DNA from: Thermococcus sp. SY098
GTDB taxonomy: Archaea; Methanobacteriota_B; Thermococci; Thermococcales; Thermococcaceae
DNA length: 64,000 nucleotides
Assembly (NCBI RefSeq): GCF_035621495.1
Contig: NZ_CP141821.1
Location: 1 to 64,000 of the forward strand
Direction: 5' to 3'
Positions 17,841 through 28,033 of this stretch are shown here, piece by piece; the first letter of the stretch is position 1; each line of letters begins with the position of its first letter. The translations under genes and the position numbers were made by a program. The notes under the pieces were generated by a model that had not been told where the DNA came from, did no database searches, and worked only from the letters and a program-made list of their open reading frames with translations.

Positions 17841-18593
17841 TCACTTCACTTTTTCGAAGATCCATTCTTCAACAAGCTGTCCGCTTTCGTAAAATGCGAG
17901 GGATGCATCGCTTCTCGGCTTATATGCCAAGATTGGAATTCCCACATTGACCGATTCGGGGACATCTTCATCAAATGGGATTACACCGAGAACTGGAACG
18001 CCAATGTCATCTTCAACAGTTTCAATAATTTTGTCCACAACATCTTGGGATTCTCTCACTTTATTTAATATTACTCCCACCTTTAACCCATATTCATCTC
18101 CAAGAGCTTTGAGCTTCTCAACTTCATTTTCTACCATAATTTCAAATGAATATATAGGAGAACGCTCGATTTCGACCACTATAATTTGATAATTCGCCAC
18201 TTCAAAAGTGGGTAGAGTATCAAAAGGTATTCCAGTTGGAGAATCCACAAAAACAAGACCAAATTTGTACCTCATTTGATCGACGATATCCCTAAGCCTC
18301 CTTGCAGAGATGCCGAGAACATCTTGAAGGTTCGTGCTTCCTGGCATAACATAGACACCGGTATGAGAATGTTTGTAAATTGCCCATTCTGGATCGAGGT
18401 TTGGATTTTTCAAAATTGAATGAACTGTATATTTTACATTTTCCAGCCCAAAGTGAAATCCAAGATTAGGGAGATATAAATCCCCATCAATTGCGAGAAC
18501 TCTGTACTCTCTCTGAGCAAAATATGTGCTTAAATTAGCGGTTGTTGTAGTCTTACCGGCCCCGCCTCTCCCTGTGACGATTACAACGGCCAT
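17841..18593 (-). CDS. MinD/ParA-family P-loop ATPase
   Basis: A 250-residue SIMIBI-class ATPase of the MinD branch. The deviant Walker A reads VTGRGGAGKTTTT, with Arg at position 9 where the family's signature Lys is usual; switch I LAIDGDLYLPNLG and Walker B FVDSPTGIP follow. There is no obvious C-terminal amphipathic membrane-targeting helix of the bacterial MinD type. Thermococcales encode several MinD paralogues whose cargo is mostly unknown. A TATA-like GAAATTAAATTATGG near 18609-18623 implies a near-leaderless mRNA, and hmgA follows 21 bases downstream. Confidence 0.88.
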   Translation of the reverse strand: MAVVIVTGRGGAGKTTTTANLSTYFAQREYRVLAIDGDLYLPNLGFHFGLENVKYTVHSILKNPNLDPEWAIYKHSHTGVYVMPGSTNLQDVLGISARRLRDIVDQMRYKFGLVFVDSPTGIPFDTLPTFEVANYQIIVVEIERSPIYSFEIMVENEVEKLKALGDEYGLKVGVILNKVRESQDVVDKIIETVEDDIGVPVLGVIPFDEDVPESVNVGIPILAYKPRSDASLAFYESGQLVEEWIFEKVK

Positions 18594-18738
18594 AGATTAT
18601 GCACGCCCCATAATTTAATTTCAAGTGACCCTGATAAATTGAATCACACTTTAACTTTCATTTTATAAAAATATAAGGTTTTCTAAATTCATAATCTGAT
18701 AGCGTGTAAAAAGAGATAGAAGAATTTGGAGATTTAAA

Positions 18739-18993
18739 TTATCCAATCACTTCCCCAAAAGCGAACTTCTGCTTTACGGAGTTGATCACAATTTCTACCT
18801 CATCCCCGATTTTAGTTTGGGGAACAAATACAACAAAACCTTTAATTCTTGCTATGCCATCTCCACCTTTGCCAAGGGCTTCAATTTTGACCTTATATCT
18901 TTCGCCAACCTTAACTGGAGGTTGTCTGCCCCTTGATCTGCTTCTATCAAACTTCTTTCCACCAAACTTCCTATTTTCCAACTCAGACACCAC
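18739..18993 (-). CDS. TRAM-domain RNA-binding protein
   Basis: An 84-residue protein with an Arg/Lys-rich disordered N-terminus ([16 protein letters not shown]) followed by a complete TRAM domain ([20 protein letters not shown], then [12 protein letters not shown] and KFAFGEVIG). Small stand-alone TRAM proteins in archaea bind RNA and have been described as RNA chaperones; this is family knowledge. The start is GTG at 18993 or 18990. A TATA-like AAATTTAAATAG lies near 19029-19042. The upstream intergenic region to tdh (18994-19275) otherwise shows only T-rich sequence and the tdh promoter. Confidence 0.88.
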   Translation of the reverse strand: MVSELENRKFGGKKFDRSRSRGRQPPVKVGERYKVKIEALGKGGDGIARIKGFVVFVPQTKIGDEVEIVINSVKQKFAFGEVIG

Positions 18994-19216
18994 CGCAGGG
19001 ATGTGTGCACTTAAAGCTTCTTTTGAGGCTATTTAAATTTTTTGGTATTTCTTTATGTTTTTCAAAACTTTTGTTGCTAAAATTCATAGCACAGATTTTC
19101 ATACATCTGCAAACTTTTCTTAAAAATATCAATAAGCAATCATCATATTTTTACTTGACATAACTTTTGAATTGGGGTTTTACTGTATGACAGGAATCAG
19201 ATATCCTTTTGCACAA

Positions 19217-19230
19217 AAAGTTTATATCGC
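19217..19230 (+). promoter_or_regulatory. Promoter of tdh
   Basis: AAAAAGTTTATATCG is a TATA box with an A-rich BRE. The predicted start site near 19246 leaves a leader of about 30 nt before the ATG at 19276. Confidence 0.5.
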
Positions 19231-19275
19231 TTCTCATTTAGATACTCATGTAAGCGTTTTATGGGGATGATAAAG

Positions 19276-20328
19276 ATGGCTGATAAGATGATCGCTATTA
19301 TGAAGAGCAAGCCTGCTTATGGTGCTGAGCTTGTTGAAGTTGATGTTCCCAAGCCAAAAGAGGGAGAGGTTCTCATTAAGGTTTTAGCAACCAGCATTTG
19401 TGGAACCGATCTCCACATCTATGAATGGAATGAATGGGCTCAGAGCAGAATTAAGCCACCTCAAATTATGGGACACGAGGTTGCTGGAGAAGTCGTGGAA
19501 GTTGGCCCAGGGGTTGAGGACATACAGGTTGGTGACTATATATCTGCAGAGACGCACATAGTATGTGGCAAGTGCTACCAGTGTAGGACTGGCAATTATC
19601 ATGTCTGTCAAAATACAAAGATTTTCGGTGTTGATACAGATGGTGTTTTTGCCGAATATGCAATAGTCCCGGCTCAGAACGCATGGAAGAATCCAAAGAA
19701 TATTCCTCCAGAATATGCAACTCTTCAAGAGCCATTAGGGAATGCTGTTGATACAGTTCTGGCTGAACCTGTTGCTGGAAAAACAGTGCTCATAACGGGA
19801 GCTGGGCCTCTTGGGCTACTTGGTATCACAGTTGCAAAAGCTGCGGGGGCTTCTCTTGTAATAGTAAGTGAGCCAAGCGACTTCAGGAGAGAATTGGCAA
19901 GAAAAGTTGGGGCAGATGTTGTCATTAACCCATTTGAGGAAGACGTTGTTAAGGAGGTCAGGGATTTAACAGACGGCAATGGTGTTGATGTATTCCTTGA
20001 ATTCAGCGGTGCTCCAAAGGCCCTTGAACAGGGATTGCAGGCAGTAACTCCAGCGGGAAGAGTTTCTCTACTTGGACTCTTTCCAGGGAATGTCTCAATT
20101 GACTTTAACAACTTGATAATATTCAAATCACTCACAGTTTATGGAATAACTGGAAGACATCTCTGGCAGACTTGGTACACTGTTTCAAGGTTGCTTCAGA
20201 GCGGAAAACTCAATTTAGACCCGATAATTACCCACAAGTATAAAGGCTTTGACAAGTTTGAAGAGGCATTTGAGCTTATGCGTGCAGGAAAGACTGGAAA
20301 GGTTGTCTTCTTCCCACACAGGAAGTGA
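19276..20328 (+). CDS. tdh: L-threonine 3-dehydrogenase
   Basis: Zinc-dependent medium-chain dehydrogenase that oxidises L-threonine to 2-amino-3-ketobutyrate with NAD. The 350-residue protein from ATG 19276 ([13 protein letters not shown]) matches the well-studied Pyrococcus/Thermococcus enzyme in length and motifs: catalytic zinc site SICGTDLH and GHEVAGEV, structural zinc loop [15 protein letters not shown], and Rossmann GAGPLGLLG. The ATG at 19261 is possible but is less consistent with the family. Monocistronic, with its own promoter. Confidence 0.97.
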   Translation: MADKMIAIMKSKPAYGAELVEVDVPKPKEGEVLIKVLATSICGTDLHIYEWNEWAQSRIKPPQIMGHEVAGEVVEVGPGVEDIQVGDYISAETHIVCGKCYQCRTGNYHVCQNTKIFGVDTDGVFAEYAIVPAQNAWKNPKNIPPEYATLQEPLGNAVDTVLAEPVAGKTVLITGAGPLGLLGITVAKAAGASLVIVSEPSDFRRELARKVGADVVINPFEEDVVKEVRDLTDGNGVDVFLEFSGAPKALEQGLQAVTPAGRVSLLGLFPGNVSIDFNNLIIFKSLTVYGITGRHLWQTWYTVSRLLQSGKLNLDPIITHKYKGFDKFEEAFELMRAGKTGKVVFFPHRK

Positions 20329-20402
20329 ACTTCCTCTTCTCTATTTATTTCCTAACCGCAATTTTTAAGTAAATGCTTGCTAATTTTCTGCGGGGGTTTA
20401 AG

Positions 20403-21914
20403 ATGGAACTAAGTTATCATGAAAAATTAACTCTCATTAAGCTTAAGGACTTAAGAAAGGCAAAATTTGAGGATCTTGTTAAGGAAACAGGACTTGACCA
20501 AGTTGCAGTAATGAGAGCAGTACTATGGCTTCAAAGCAAAGGGCTTGCAAGGCTTCACGAAAAGAAGAAGAAGGTTGTAAAGCTAACGGAAACAGGCAAA
20601 AAATACGCTGAAATTGGACTTCCTGAGAGAAGAGCTCTAATGCTTCTTGCTGAGAGGGGAAGAGTGGCTCTCAAGGATTTAACGGAAGTTCTTAGTGATG
20701 ATGAGCTTAAGCCGATAATTGGAATTCTAAGAAAAGAGGGATGGGCAACGGTTAGAAAAGAAAACGGAAAGCTTGTTCTTGAGGTTACAGAGAAGGGAAG
20801 AGAGGCACTGAATTTGGATAGGCCCATAGATAAAGCTCTCAAAATTCTTGCTGAAAAGGGTGAAGTTGAAGCTAAAGAAATCGAGGACTTAATCTCGTTA
20901 AATGAGCTTAAACGGAGAAAAATTGCAGAGGATGAGCTTAAAACAGAGAGGGAAGTTGAGATAACCGAAGAGGGGCTTAAGTTAGCGGAAAAGGGCTTAG
21001 AACTCAAGGAAGAAATCTCAATCCTCACACCTGAGCTTATAAAGAGCGGTAAGTGGAGAAATGTTGAATTCAAGCGCTTTAATATTAGGGCGCCAGTTAG
21101 GAGAATTTATCCTGGTAAAAAGCAGCCTTACAGAGCTTTTCTTGATAAGATTAGAAGAAAGCTCATTGAGATGGGCTTTATTGAGATGACAGTTGAAAGT
21201 TTAATTGAAACCCAATTCTGGAACTTTGATGCTCTGTTCCAGCCTCAAAATCATCCGGCAAGAGATTGGACAGATACTTATCAGCTTAAGTATCCGAAGT
21301 ATGGATTCTTGCCAAATGAGGAGCTCGTTGAGAGAGTTAAAGCCTCTCATGAGCATGGCTGGATAACTGGCTCAAGGGGCTGGGGGTACAGATGGGATCC
21401 AAGAATGGCCATGATGCTGATGCCAAGGGCTCATGGAACAGCACTGAGTGCTCGCCAGTTAGCTAAGGATATTCAAATTCCAGGGAAGTATTTTGCTATT
21501 CAAAGGGTCTTCAGACCAGATGTTTTGGACAGAACTCACTTGATAGAGTTCAACCAAGTTGAAGGATTTGTTATTGGGGAGGACTTGACATTTAAACACC
21601 TTCTTGGAATACTCAAGCGCTTTGCTACTGAGGTTGCAGGAGCAAAGAAAGTGAAGTTTTTACCTGACTATTATCCATTTACAGAGCCCAGTGTCCAGAT
21701 GAGCGCTAAACATCCAGAGCTTGGCTGGGTAGAGTTCGGGGGTGCGGGCATTTTTAGAGAGGAGATGACCAAGCCTCTCGGAATCGATGTTCCAGTGATC
21801 GCGTGGGGGATTGGAATTGATAGGTTAGCAATGTTTAAGCTCGGAATTGACGACATAAGGTACCTCTTCAGCTATGATCTAAAGTGGCTTAGAGAGGCTA
21901 AGATAATTTGGTGA
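20403..21914 (+). CDS. pheS: Phenylalanyl-tRNA synthetase alpha subunit
   Basis: Catalytic subunit of the alpha2-beta2 PheRS. From ATG 20403 ([14 protein letters not shown]) it has 503 residues: tandem N-terminal winged-helix domains for tRNA binding, then the class II catalytic core with motif 2 around [19 protein letters not shown] and motif 3 [21 protein letters not shown] at 20391-20397 supports this start over the in-frame ATG at 20373. The stop is next to the ribosome binding site of pheT. Confidence 0.97.
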   Translation: MELSYHEKLTLIKLKDLRKAKFEDLVKETGLDQVAVMRAVLWLQSKGLARLHEKKKKVVKLTETGKKYAEIGLPERRALMLLAERGRVALKDLTEVLSDDELKPIIGILRKEGWATVRKENGKLVLEVTEKGREALNLDRPIDKALKILAEKGEVEAKEIEDLISLNELKRRKIAEDELKTEREVEITEEGLKLAEKGLELKEEISILTPELIKSGKWRNVEFKRFNIRAPVRRIYPGKKQPYRAFLDKIRRKLIEMGFIEMTVESLIETQFWNFDALFQPQNHPARDWTDTYQLKYPKYGFLPNEELVERVKASHEHGWITGSRGWGYRWDPRMAMMLMPRAHGTALSARQLAKDIQIPGKYFAIQRVFRPDVLDRTHLIEFNQVEGFVIGEDLTFKHLLGILKRFATEVAGAKKVKFLPDYYPFTEPSVQMSAKHPELGWVEFGGAGIFREEMTKPLGIDVPVIAWGIGIDRLAMFKLGIDDIRYLFSYDLKWLREAKIIW

Positions 21915-21924
21915 GGTGAGCAAA

Positions 21925-23604
21925 ATGCCAAAGTTCGATGTTGCTAAGGAGGATTTGGAAAGGCTCATAGGAAAGTCCTTCACGGTTGAGGAGTGGGAAG
22001 ATTTATTCCTTTATGCTAAATGTGAGCTCGACGACATCTGGGAGGAAAACGGCAAAATTTACTTTAAAGCTGATGCAAAAGACACAAACAGACCAGATTT
22101 ATGGAGTGCTGAGGGGATTGCAAGACAGGTAAAGTGGGCACTGGGAATGAAAAGGGGCTTGCCAGAATACGAAGTTGAGAAGAGCGATATTGTTGTTTAC
22201 GTTGATGAGAAGCTTGAGGATATTAGACCCTATGGAGTCTATGCAGTTGTTGAAAACATTAGGCTTGATGAGGAAGCCCTTAAACAGCTGATTCAGCTTC
22301 AGGAGAAAATTGCTTTAACCTTTGGAAGGAAAAGAAGGGAAGTTGCAATTGGGACTTTTGACTTTGATAAACTCAAGCCCCCCTTTTACTACAAAGCGGT
22401 TGAGCCAGATAAGATAAAATTCATCCCTTTGAACTGTGAGGAAGAGATGACCGCTGATGAAATCCTCGAGAAGCACGAGAAAGGACAGGAATATGGACAT
22501 CTTATTAAAGGAAAGCCATATTACCCCCTTTTGGTTGACAGCGAGGGCAATGTTCTTTCTATGCCTCCAGTTATAAACTCAGAAACTCACGGAAAAGTCA
22601 CTGAAAAAACAAGAAACATATTCATAGACATCACTGGCTGGAACCTAAACAAGATAATGCTCGCTTTAAATGTTCTTGTAACGGCTTTAGCAGAGCGCGG
22701 CGGAAAGATAAAAAGCGTGAAAGTTGTTTACAAGGACTTTGAAATTGAAACACCTGATTTAACCCCAAAGGAATTTGAAGTTGAACTTGATTACATCAAA
22801 AAGCTTGCTGGAATTGAATTAAGCGATGATCAGATTAAGGAGCTCTTAGAGAGAATGTTTTATGAAGTTGAGCTTAAGGATGGAAAAGCCAAACTCAAGT
22901 ACCCAGCGTTTAGAGACGACATAATGCATGCAAGGGATGTATTGGAGGATGTGCTCATCGCTTATGGTTACAACAACATTGAACCAGAGGAGCCAAAATT
23001 GGCTGTTCAAGGAAAGGGAAACGACTTCATTGAGTTTGAGAATGCCATTAGAGAACTGATGATCGGTTTTGGGCTCCAGGAGGTCATGACGTTTAACCTG
23101 ACAAACAAAGAAGCCCAGTTCACTAAAATGAATATTCCAGAAGAGGATATAGTTGAAATCGAAAATCCAGTGAGTTTGAGATGGAGTGCATTGAGAAAAT
23201 GGCTTCTCCCATCACTGATGGAATTCCTCAGCTTAAACACACACGAAGAGTATCCACAAAAGATTTTCGAAGTTGGCAAGGCGACACTCATTGATGAAAC
23301 AAGGGAAACAAAAACGGTAAGCGAGAGCAAATTAGCAGTTGCTATAGCTCATCCAAGAGTTACATTTACAGAGGTCAAAGAAATTCTTGACAGCATTATG
23401 CACCATTTAGGCTTTGAATATGAGCTTGAAGAGACAGAGCACGGCTCATTTATTCCGGGCAGGGTTGGAAAGATAATCGTTGAGGGCAAAGAGGTCGGGA
23501 TAATTGGAGAAATTCACCCGCAGGTTTTGGAGAACTGGGGTATCGAAATGCCCGTTGCAGCTTTTGAGATATTTCTGAGACCTCTCTACAAACCCTCTTC
23601 CTAA
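21925..23604 (+). CDS. pheT: Phenylalanyl-tRNA synthetase beta subunit
   Basis: Structural and editing subunit of PheRS in the short archaeal/eukaryotic form (559 residues), with the B1/B5 DNA-binding-fold and B3/B4 editing modules and a pseudo-catalytic class II domain. It begins MPKFDVAKEDLERLIGKSF. I chose ATG 21925 because GAGGTGA at 21913-21919 is correctly spaced; GTG 21916 is within that site. It forms an operon with pheS. Confidence 0.96.
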   Translation: MPKFDVAKEDLERLIGKSFTVEEWEDLFLYAKCELDDIWEENGKIYFKADAKDTNRPDLWSAEGIARQVKWALGMKRGLPEYEVEKSDIVVYVDEKLEDIRPYGVYAVVENIRLDEEALKQLIQLQEKIALTFGRKRREVAIGTFDFDKLKPPFYYKAVEPDKIKFIPLNCEEEMTADEILEKHEKGQEYGHLIKGKPYYPLLVDSEGNVLSMPPVINSETHGKVTEKTRNIFIDITGWNLNKIMLALNVLVTALAERGGKIKSVKVVYKDFEIETPDLTPKEFEVELDYIKKLAGIELSDDQIKELLERMFYEVELKDGKAKLKYPAFRDDIMHARDVLEDVLIAYGYNNIEPEEPKLAVQGKGNDFIEFENAIRELMIGFGLQEVMTFNLTNKEAQFTKMNIPEEDIVEIENPVSLRWSALRKWLLPSLMEFLSLNTHEEYPQKIFEVGKATLIDETRETKTVSESKLAVAIAHPRVTFTEVKEILDSIMHHLGFEYELEETEHGSFIPGRVGKIIVEGKEVGIIGEIHPQVLENWGIEMPVAAFEIFLRPLYKPSS

Positions 23605-23624
23605 CTTAATTTTTGGTGAGTGCA

Positions 23625-24035
23625 ATGAACTTGGGAGTTGTATTTGTAATTGTCATAGGACTTTTAATCGGAATGTTTATCCCAAAACTTATGGAAAGGC
23701 ACAGGGATTGGGGAAGATTTGTTATATTGCTAATGATGGTCGGTATAGCCCTGGCTAACTGGAAAGCTGGGAGTGTGAGAGATGCATATATATACTTTGA
23801 AATAGTTGTGTGGCTCCTTTTTGGCTTAGTTTCTTATATCGAAGAGTTTGGCATAAAAGTGATGATGACACTTCTCCTTATAGCAGTTGGAATTTTGGGA
23901 TTAACACTATACAGATTTGAGGCGACCATAACGGATATTTTAGGACTGGTCGTTAGTACAGTTGTTGCATTGTATGGGTTTGCATATCTGGGTGATTTAG
24001 TTAATCAAAGAAGGGCTGAGAAGCCTAAAAATTAA
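23625..24035 (+). CDS. Small four-helix membrane protein
   Basis: A 136-residue protein with four predicted membrane helices (VVFVIVIGLLIGMFI, FVILLMMVGIALANW, YFEIVVWLLFGLV, and the pair MMTLLLIAVGILGLTL/LVVSTVVALYGFAYL) and a charged C-terminus. I do not recognise the family. The start ATG 23625 follows GGTGAG at 23615-23620. It is 20 bases after pheT and is probably a read-through passenger of that operon. Confidence 0.65.
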   Translation: MNLGVVFVIVIGLLIGMFIPKLMERHRDWGRFVILLMMVGIALANWKAGSVRDAYIYFEIVVWLLFGLVSYIEEFGIKVMMTLLLIAVGILGLTLYRFEATITDILGLVVSTVVALYGFAYLGDLVNQRRAEKPKN

Positions 24036-24039
24036 AAAA

Positions 24040-24159
24040 CTAAACTTTAAGCTTTTTCTTCTTGATCTTTTCCAATATCTTAATCAACTGAGTGAGCATT
24101 ATCTCGAAGTTTTCAACAGCGCTTAATACTTCATTATCCCTAATACATTTGTTCTCCAC
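24040..24159 (-). CDS. Possible small helical protein (39 aa)
   Basis: A 39-codon minus-strand ORF starting at GTG 24159. It reads as a single amphipathic helix (DNEVLSAVENFEIMLTQLIK) with a Lys-rich end (KIKKKKLKV). A GGGGGTGA site lies about six bases upstream of the GTG, and a TATA-like AAAGTTTAAATG lies at about 24195-24206, so promoter, ribosome site and ORF are in register. It converges on the preceding membrane protein gene. Only conservation in related genomes would show it is real. Confidence 0.4.
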   Translation of the reverse strand: MENKCIRDNEVLSAVENFEIMLTQLIKILEKIKKKKLKV

Positions 24160-24447
24160 TCTCTTCACCCCCAGTAATAATAACCATCCGTGTGCATTTA
24201 AACTTTGTCTCAGTTTTATTGTCAATGTTTCGAAAAATTTAAGACGTATTTGGCTAAATTTGAACATTTTTCCTTTACATTTATAAAGATTTACATAACA
24301 AAAGACACCAATGTTTGTAGAAAAACTTGGAAGGTAACTATTGTACAGCAATGTATAAGATTTTTCAAATCCAAAAAACAAAATAAAAGTTTTATTTCCA
24401 AAAGTCTTTTATAACTAAAGCTTATTATCCAATTGTAGGCGAAAAAG
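24160..24447. other. Intergenic region before truA
   Basis: An AT-rich stretch holding the putative promoter of the 39-codon gene (minus strand, about 24195-24206) and, near its right end, TATA-like sequence for truA (GTCTTTTATAAC around 24401-24412). Longer ORFs crossing it in several frames have no supporting ribosome sites and lack recognisable protein features. No structured RNA was evident. Confidence 0.5.
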
Positions 24448-25248
24448 ATGAGGATTGCGTTGAAAATAGCATATGATGGAAGTAAATTTTATGGATTCCA
24501 GCGACAGCCAGGGTTAAAAACCGTGGAAGGCGAAATAATTAGAGTTCTTCAAAAGCTTGATGTAATTGAGTCTCCGGAAAATGCCAATTTTAAAGGGGCA
24601 TCAAGGACAGACAGGGGAGTTAGTGCTTTGGGAAATGTGGTTGCATTTAACACGGAAAATCCAAAATTAGCCCAGCCCAGAGTTTTAAATCACTATTTAA
24701 GAGATATTTGGGTTTTAGGGGTTGCTCAAGTTCCGGATGACTTCCACCCGAGGTTCTGGGCAAAGAGCAAAATTTACCGGTACTACTTGATTGATGAAGG
24801 GTTTGATGTAAATGCAATGAAAGAATGTGCCAGACTTTTCGTTGGCACCCATGATTTTTCTGCCTTTGCCAGGGTAGAAAAGTTTAAAGACCCTATAAGA
24901 GAAGTTAACAGACTTGAAATTATCTCAAGAGGAGATTTAATCATAATTGAAATTGAAGGAAAGAGCTTTCTCTGGGAAATGGTGAGGAGAATTGTAACTG
25001 CATTAAAGCTGTGTGGTTTTGGTATTGTTGGAACTGAAGATATACGAAAAATGCTGGAAGGGAGAACTGATAAAAAGCTTCCTCCTTCCCCTCCGGAAAA
25101 TCTTGTTCTGTGGGAAATAAAATATGAAAATGCTACCTTTCAAATTGATGAATACTCACTCAGAAAGATTAAACAGGAGTTTTTCGAGAGGTTTAGTAGC
25201 TTTTTGGTCAAAGCTGGCATGTTTAAGGATTGGTTATCTTATTTATGA
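24448..25248 (+). CDS. truA: tRNA pseudouridine(38-40) synthase
   Basis: TruA-family enzyme forming pseudouridine at positions 38-40 of the tRNA anticodon arm. The 266-residue protein has the N-terminal LKIAYDGSKFYGFQRQPG and the catalytic Asp in GASRTDRGVSALGNVV, plus FSAFARVEK and FLWEMVRRIV of the C-terminal half. It converges on the helicase gene with a six-base overlap. Confidence 0.96.
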   Translation: MRIALKIAYDGSKFYGFQRQPGLKTVEGEIIRVLQKLDVIESPENANFKGASRTDRGVSALGNVVAFNTENPKLAQPRVLNHYLRDIWVLGVAQVPDDFHPRFWAKSKIYRYYLIDEGFDVNAMKECARLFVGTHDFSAFARVEKFKDPIREVNRLEIISRGDLIIIEIEGKSFLWEMVRRIVTALKLCGFGIVGTEDIRKMLEGRTDKKLPPSPPENLVLWEIKYENATFQIDEYSLRKIKQEFFERFSSFLVKAGMFKDWLSYL

Positions 25249-26613
25249 TTTTTGTTTGACCTTGGTTGAAATACCATTATCGTAGAATTTTCCGTAATAA
25301 TGCTTCAAAGCTTTCTCCCTTTCGATAAAGTGTGTGAATAATAGCGGATCATCATCCTGCACATCAACTATTACCGCTTCTCTTCCATCCTTTGGTCTCA
25401 AAGCTCTCCCTATGGTCTGGATTGTCATTATGTCACTCTTCCCCCCGCCAGCTAAAATTATAGCAGAAATTTCTGGTATGTCAACCCCCTCTTTAAGCAG
25501 AGTTGAAACCAAGACTTGAATTTCTCCTTTTTTAAATTTCTCAAAAATTTCCCATCTATTGGGGCTTTGAGAGCTTAAAAACTCAGCGTTAACCCTTCTC
25601 TCCTTGAGCATCTTCACCAAGATTTCCCCGTGATCAATTCTCCTGACATCAATCAAGACCCTGTGTCCTTCTTTTGCAAGTTCAATAGCTTTTTCAACTA
25701 TAGCCTTATTTCTTTCCTCATTTTCCATAATCATTTCTTCGTAGAGCTCCTTGTATCTCTCAGCTAATGCTGGCATTTTTGACTTGTATTGTATAATTTC
25801 GAATTTTGGTTTTGCCAAGAATCCTTCTCTGATCAGCTCATCTGCCTTGACCTCATAGATTATAGGTCCTATTGCTCCTTCGATCTTTATCTCTTCCCCT
25901 CTAATTCGTCTCCATGGTGTAGCTGAGAGCCCAAAGCGGTAGACTTGGGGGAGGGACATACCAAGCTGGTAGAACTTTTCAGCAGCTGAAGTTCTGTGAC
26001 ACTCATCAAAAATTACAATAGCATAGGGGAGCTCAAGTTTATCGGCACCTCTTGAAAGAAGCGTCTGAATCATTGCCACAGTTACGGGTTTTTCATTCCA
26101 TTTGTTATCCCCAACAATGCCAGCTTCAATTCCGAGGACTTCTTCAACTTTTTCTTTCCACTGATAGAGGAGTTCTTTAGTGTGAACGACTATAAGGGCA
26201 GAAAGATCGAGTTCGTGGACTATCCTCAAGCCAACAACTGTTTTTCCACTACCAACAGGTAACGCAAGAACACCCATCTTTGCCTTTATTGCCTTTTTAA
26301 CGGCTTTCTGCTGATATCTCCTTAGTTTGTACTTCTCGTTCCATTCTGAGTTCAGCTTGATGCCCTCAACTTCACGTTCATCTATAATCCTCACCCGGTA
26401 ACCCTTGGAATTCAAAAGTCTCTTAACTCTCGGAATCAGACCTACGGGAAAAGACTTCTCATACGGATCATATAAGCTTTCAGGCTTTTCCCATTTACCG
26501 AAATCTCTCTTGTAGCTTAAGGCTTCATAAATCATGAAGTAGACCTTGGGCTCTGCCTTTTCTATGATAACCTTTGCACTTTTATTTGGAATTCGTAACG
26601 TTACCATGGCCAT
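25243..26613 (-). CDS. XPB/Rad25-like SF2 DNA helicase
   Basis: A superfamily 2 helicase of about 456 residues related to archaeal XPB. It has an N-terminal damage-recognition-like region, then the Q-motif area YKLRRYQQKAVKKA, Walker A LPVGSGKTVVG, Walker B IVIFDECHRTSA, motif III SATPWR, and C-terminal VSTLLKEGVDIPE and QTIGRALRPK. A role in DNA repair or transcription is family-level inference. Possible starts are ATG 26613 and ATG 26607; a TATA-like TCTATAAAG centred near 26649 favours a short leader to 26613. No Bax1 partner gene is adjacent. Confidence 0.85.
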   Translation of the reverse strand: MAMVTLRIPNKSAKVIIEKAEPKVYFMIYEALSYKRDFGKWEKPESLYDPYEKSFPVGLIPRVKRLLNSKGYRVRIIDEREVEGIKLNSEWNEKYKLRRYQQKAVKKAIKAKMGVLALPVGSGKTVVGLRIVHELDLSALIVVHTKELLYQWKEKVEEVLGIEAGIVGDNKWNEKPVTVAMIQTLLSRGADKLELPYAIVIFDECHRTSAAEKFYQLGMSLPQVYRFGLSATPWRRIRGEEIKIEGAIGPIIYEVKADELIREGFLAKPKFEIIQYKSKMPALAERYKELYEEMIMENEERNKAIVEKAIELAKEGHRVLIDVRRIDHGEILVKMLKERRVNAEFLSSQSPNRWEIFEKFKKGEIQVLVSTLLKEGVDIPEISAIILAGGGKSDIMTIQTIGRALRPKDGREAVIVDVQDDDPLLFTHFIEREKALKHYYGKFYDNGISTKVKQKS

Positions 26614-26718
26614 CGTCAATCAAAAGACAGTTTTGGAAAAAACTCTTTATAGACTTTTTGCCTCAAATTTGTACAGAAAGGATAAAAGTGGGTTAGCATA
26701 ATTTGGAATGGTGGTGTT

Positions 26719-27987
26719 ATGCTGAGGGAAATCATCGAAAAATTTGAAGATGAAGTTGTCACTATTGAAAAACCCATTAGTAAAAGCCTTGAGATAACGA
26801 AATATTTGCTCAAATATAAAACAAAGCCTGTTCTCTTCAAAGATGTTGATGGATGGGAAGTTGCTGGCAACATCTGGAGCACGAGAGAGAGAATAGCAAA
26901 ATACTTGGGCATTAAACAAGAAGATATTTTGCATGTTATGGAGCACGCAATGGATAATCTTCACGATTACAAATTAATTGAGAAAGCTGAGTTTATGAGA
27001 AACATCACTAAAGATTTCTCCCTTAAAGAACTCCCGATTCCAAAGTATTATCCGAGGGATGGGGGAGAATATTTCACGTCTGCCATTGTTGTTGCAAAAG
27101 ACGAAAACGGCTTTGTGAACATGTCTTTCCACAGAATGATGGTAGTTGATGATAAGAGAGCGGCAATAAGAGTTGTCCCCCGCCACTTGTATGCAATGTG
27201 GAAGGAGAAAGCGGATAGAGGAGAAGAGCTTGATGTCAGAATAATTGTTGGTAATCCAATCTACGTTTTGCTTGCCGCTGCTACAAGCGTGGAATACGGC
27301 AAGAGTGAGCTTAACATAGCATCCGCAATAAAGGAAAAAACCTTAGGGTCGCCTTTAGAGGTTGCCAATGTCAACGGTATTGAAGTTCCAGCAGAGAGTG
27401 AGTTCGTTTTTGAGGCAAAGATTCTGCCGGAGCTGACTGATGAAGGTCCTTTTGTTGACATAACGGGAACTTATGATCACATCAGAAAGCAGCCTGTCGT
27501 GGTTTTTGAGAAGATGTACCACGTTGACAATCCAATTTTCCATGCCCTTCTGCCAGGAGGTTATGAGCACTACATGCTCATGGGCCTTCCAAAAGAGCCC
27601 CAAATCTATAAGAGCGTGAAAAGAGTTGTTCCTAAAGTGCATGGAGTAAGGCTGACGGAAGGAGGCTGCATGTGGCTTCATGCCGTTGTTTCAATTACAA
27701 AGCAGCACGATGGCGATGGAAAGAACGCTATATTGGCGGCATTTGCAGGACATCCATCATTAAAGCACGTTGTAGTTGTTGATGAGGATGTGAACATCTA
27801 CGATGACAGGGAAGTGGAGTGGGCTATAGCGACGAGATTTCAAGCTGATAGGGATTTGGTGGTAATTCCGAATGCTCGTGGAAGTTCTCTTGACCCTTCA
27901 GCTGAAAAAAGCTTAACAGCAAAGTGGGGCATTGATGCCACAAAGCCTTTGGATAAAAAGGAGGAGTTTGAGAGAGCAAAGCTTTAG
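26719..27987 (+). CDS. UbiD-family decarboxylase, likely trans-anhydromevalonate 5-phosphate decarboxylase
   Basis: A 422-residue prenylated-FMN-dependent UbiD-type (de)carboxylase. Recognisable features are the N-terminal [20 protein letters not shown], the central cofactor/metal region [23 protein letters not shown], and the C-terminal [19 protein letters not shown]. In many archaea the UbiD homologue catalyses decarboxylation of trans-anhydromevalonate 5-phosphate in the modified mevalonate pathway; assignment here is by family and by the presence of hmgA in the same window, not proven. ATG 26719 follows GGTGGTG. Confidence 0.85.
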   Translation: MLREIIEKFEDEVVTIEKPISKSLEITKYLLKYKTKPVLFKDVDGWEVAGNIWSTRERIAKYLGIKQEDILHVMEHAMDNLHDYKLIEKAEFMRNITKDFSLKELPIPKYYPRDGGEYFTSAIVVAKDENGFVNMSFHRMMVVDDKRAAIRVVPRHLYAMWKEKADRGEELDVRIIVGNPIYVLLAAATSVEYGKSELNIASAIKEKTLGSPLEVANVNGIEVPAESEFVFEAKILPELTDEGPFVDITGTYDHIRKQPVVVFEKMYHVDNPIFHALLPGGYEHYMLMGLPKEPQIYKSVKRVVPKVHGVRLTEGGCMWLHAVVSITKQHDGDGKNAILAAFAGHPSLKHVVVVDEDVNIYDDREVEWAIATRFQADRDLVVIPNARGSSLDPSAEKSLTAKWGIDATKPLDKKEEFERAKL

Positions 27988-28033
27988 AGGAAATTTTGCA
28001 ATACCCTATTTTTCCCTTCTGTATCTGTAACGC

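Noticed and set aside
19725-20135. A 136-codon frame antisense to tdh
   Set aside because: tdh is a well-conserved enzyme here; the antisense frame is a compositional shadow rich in Ser, Pro and Thr.
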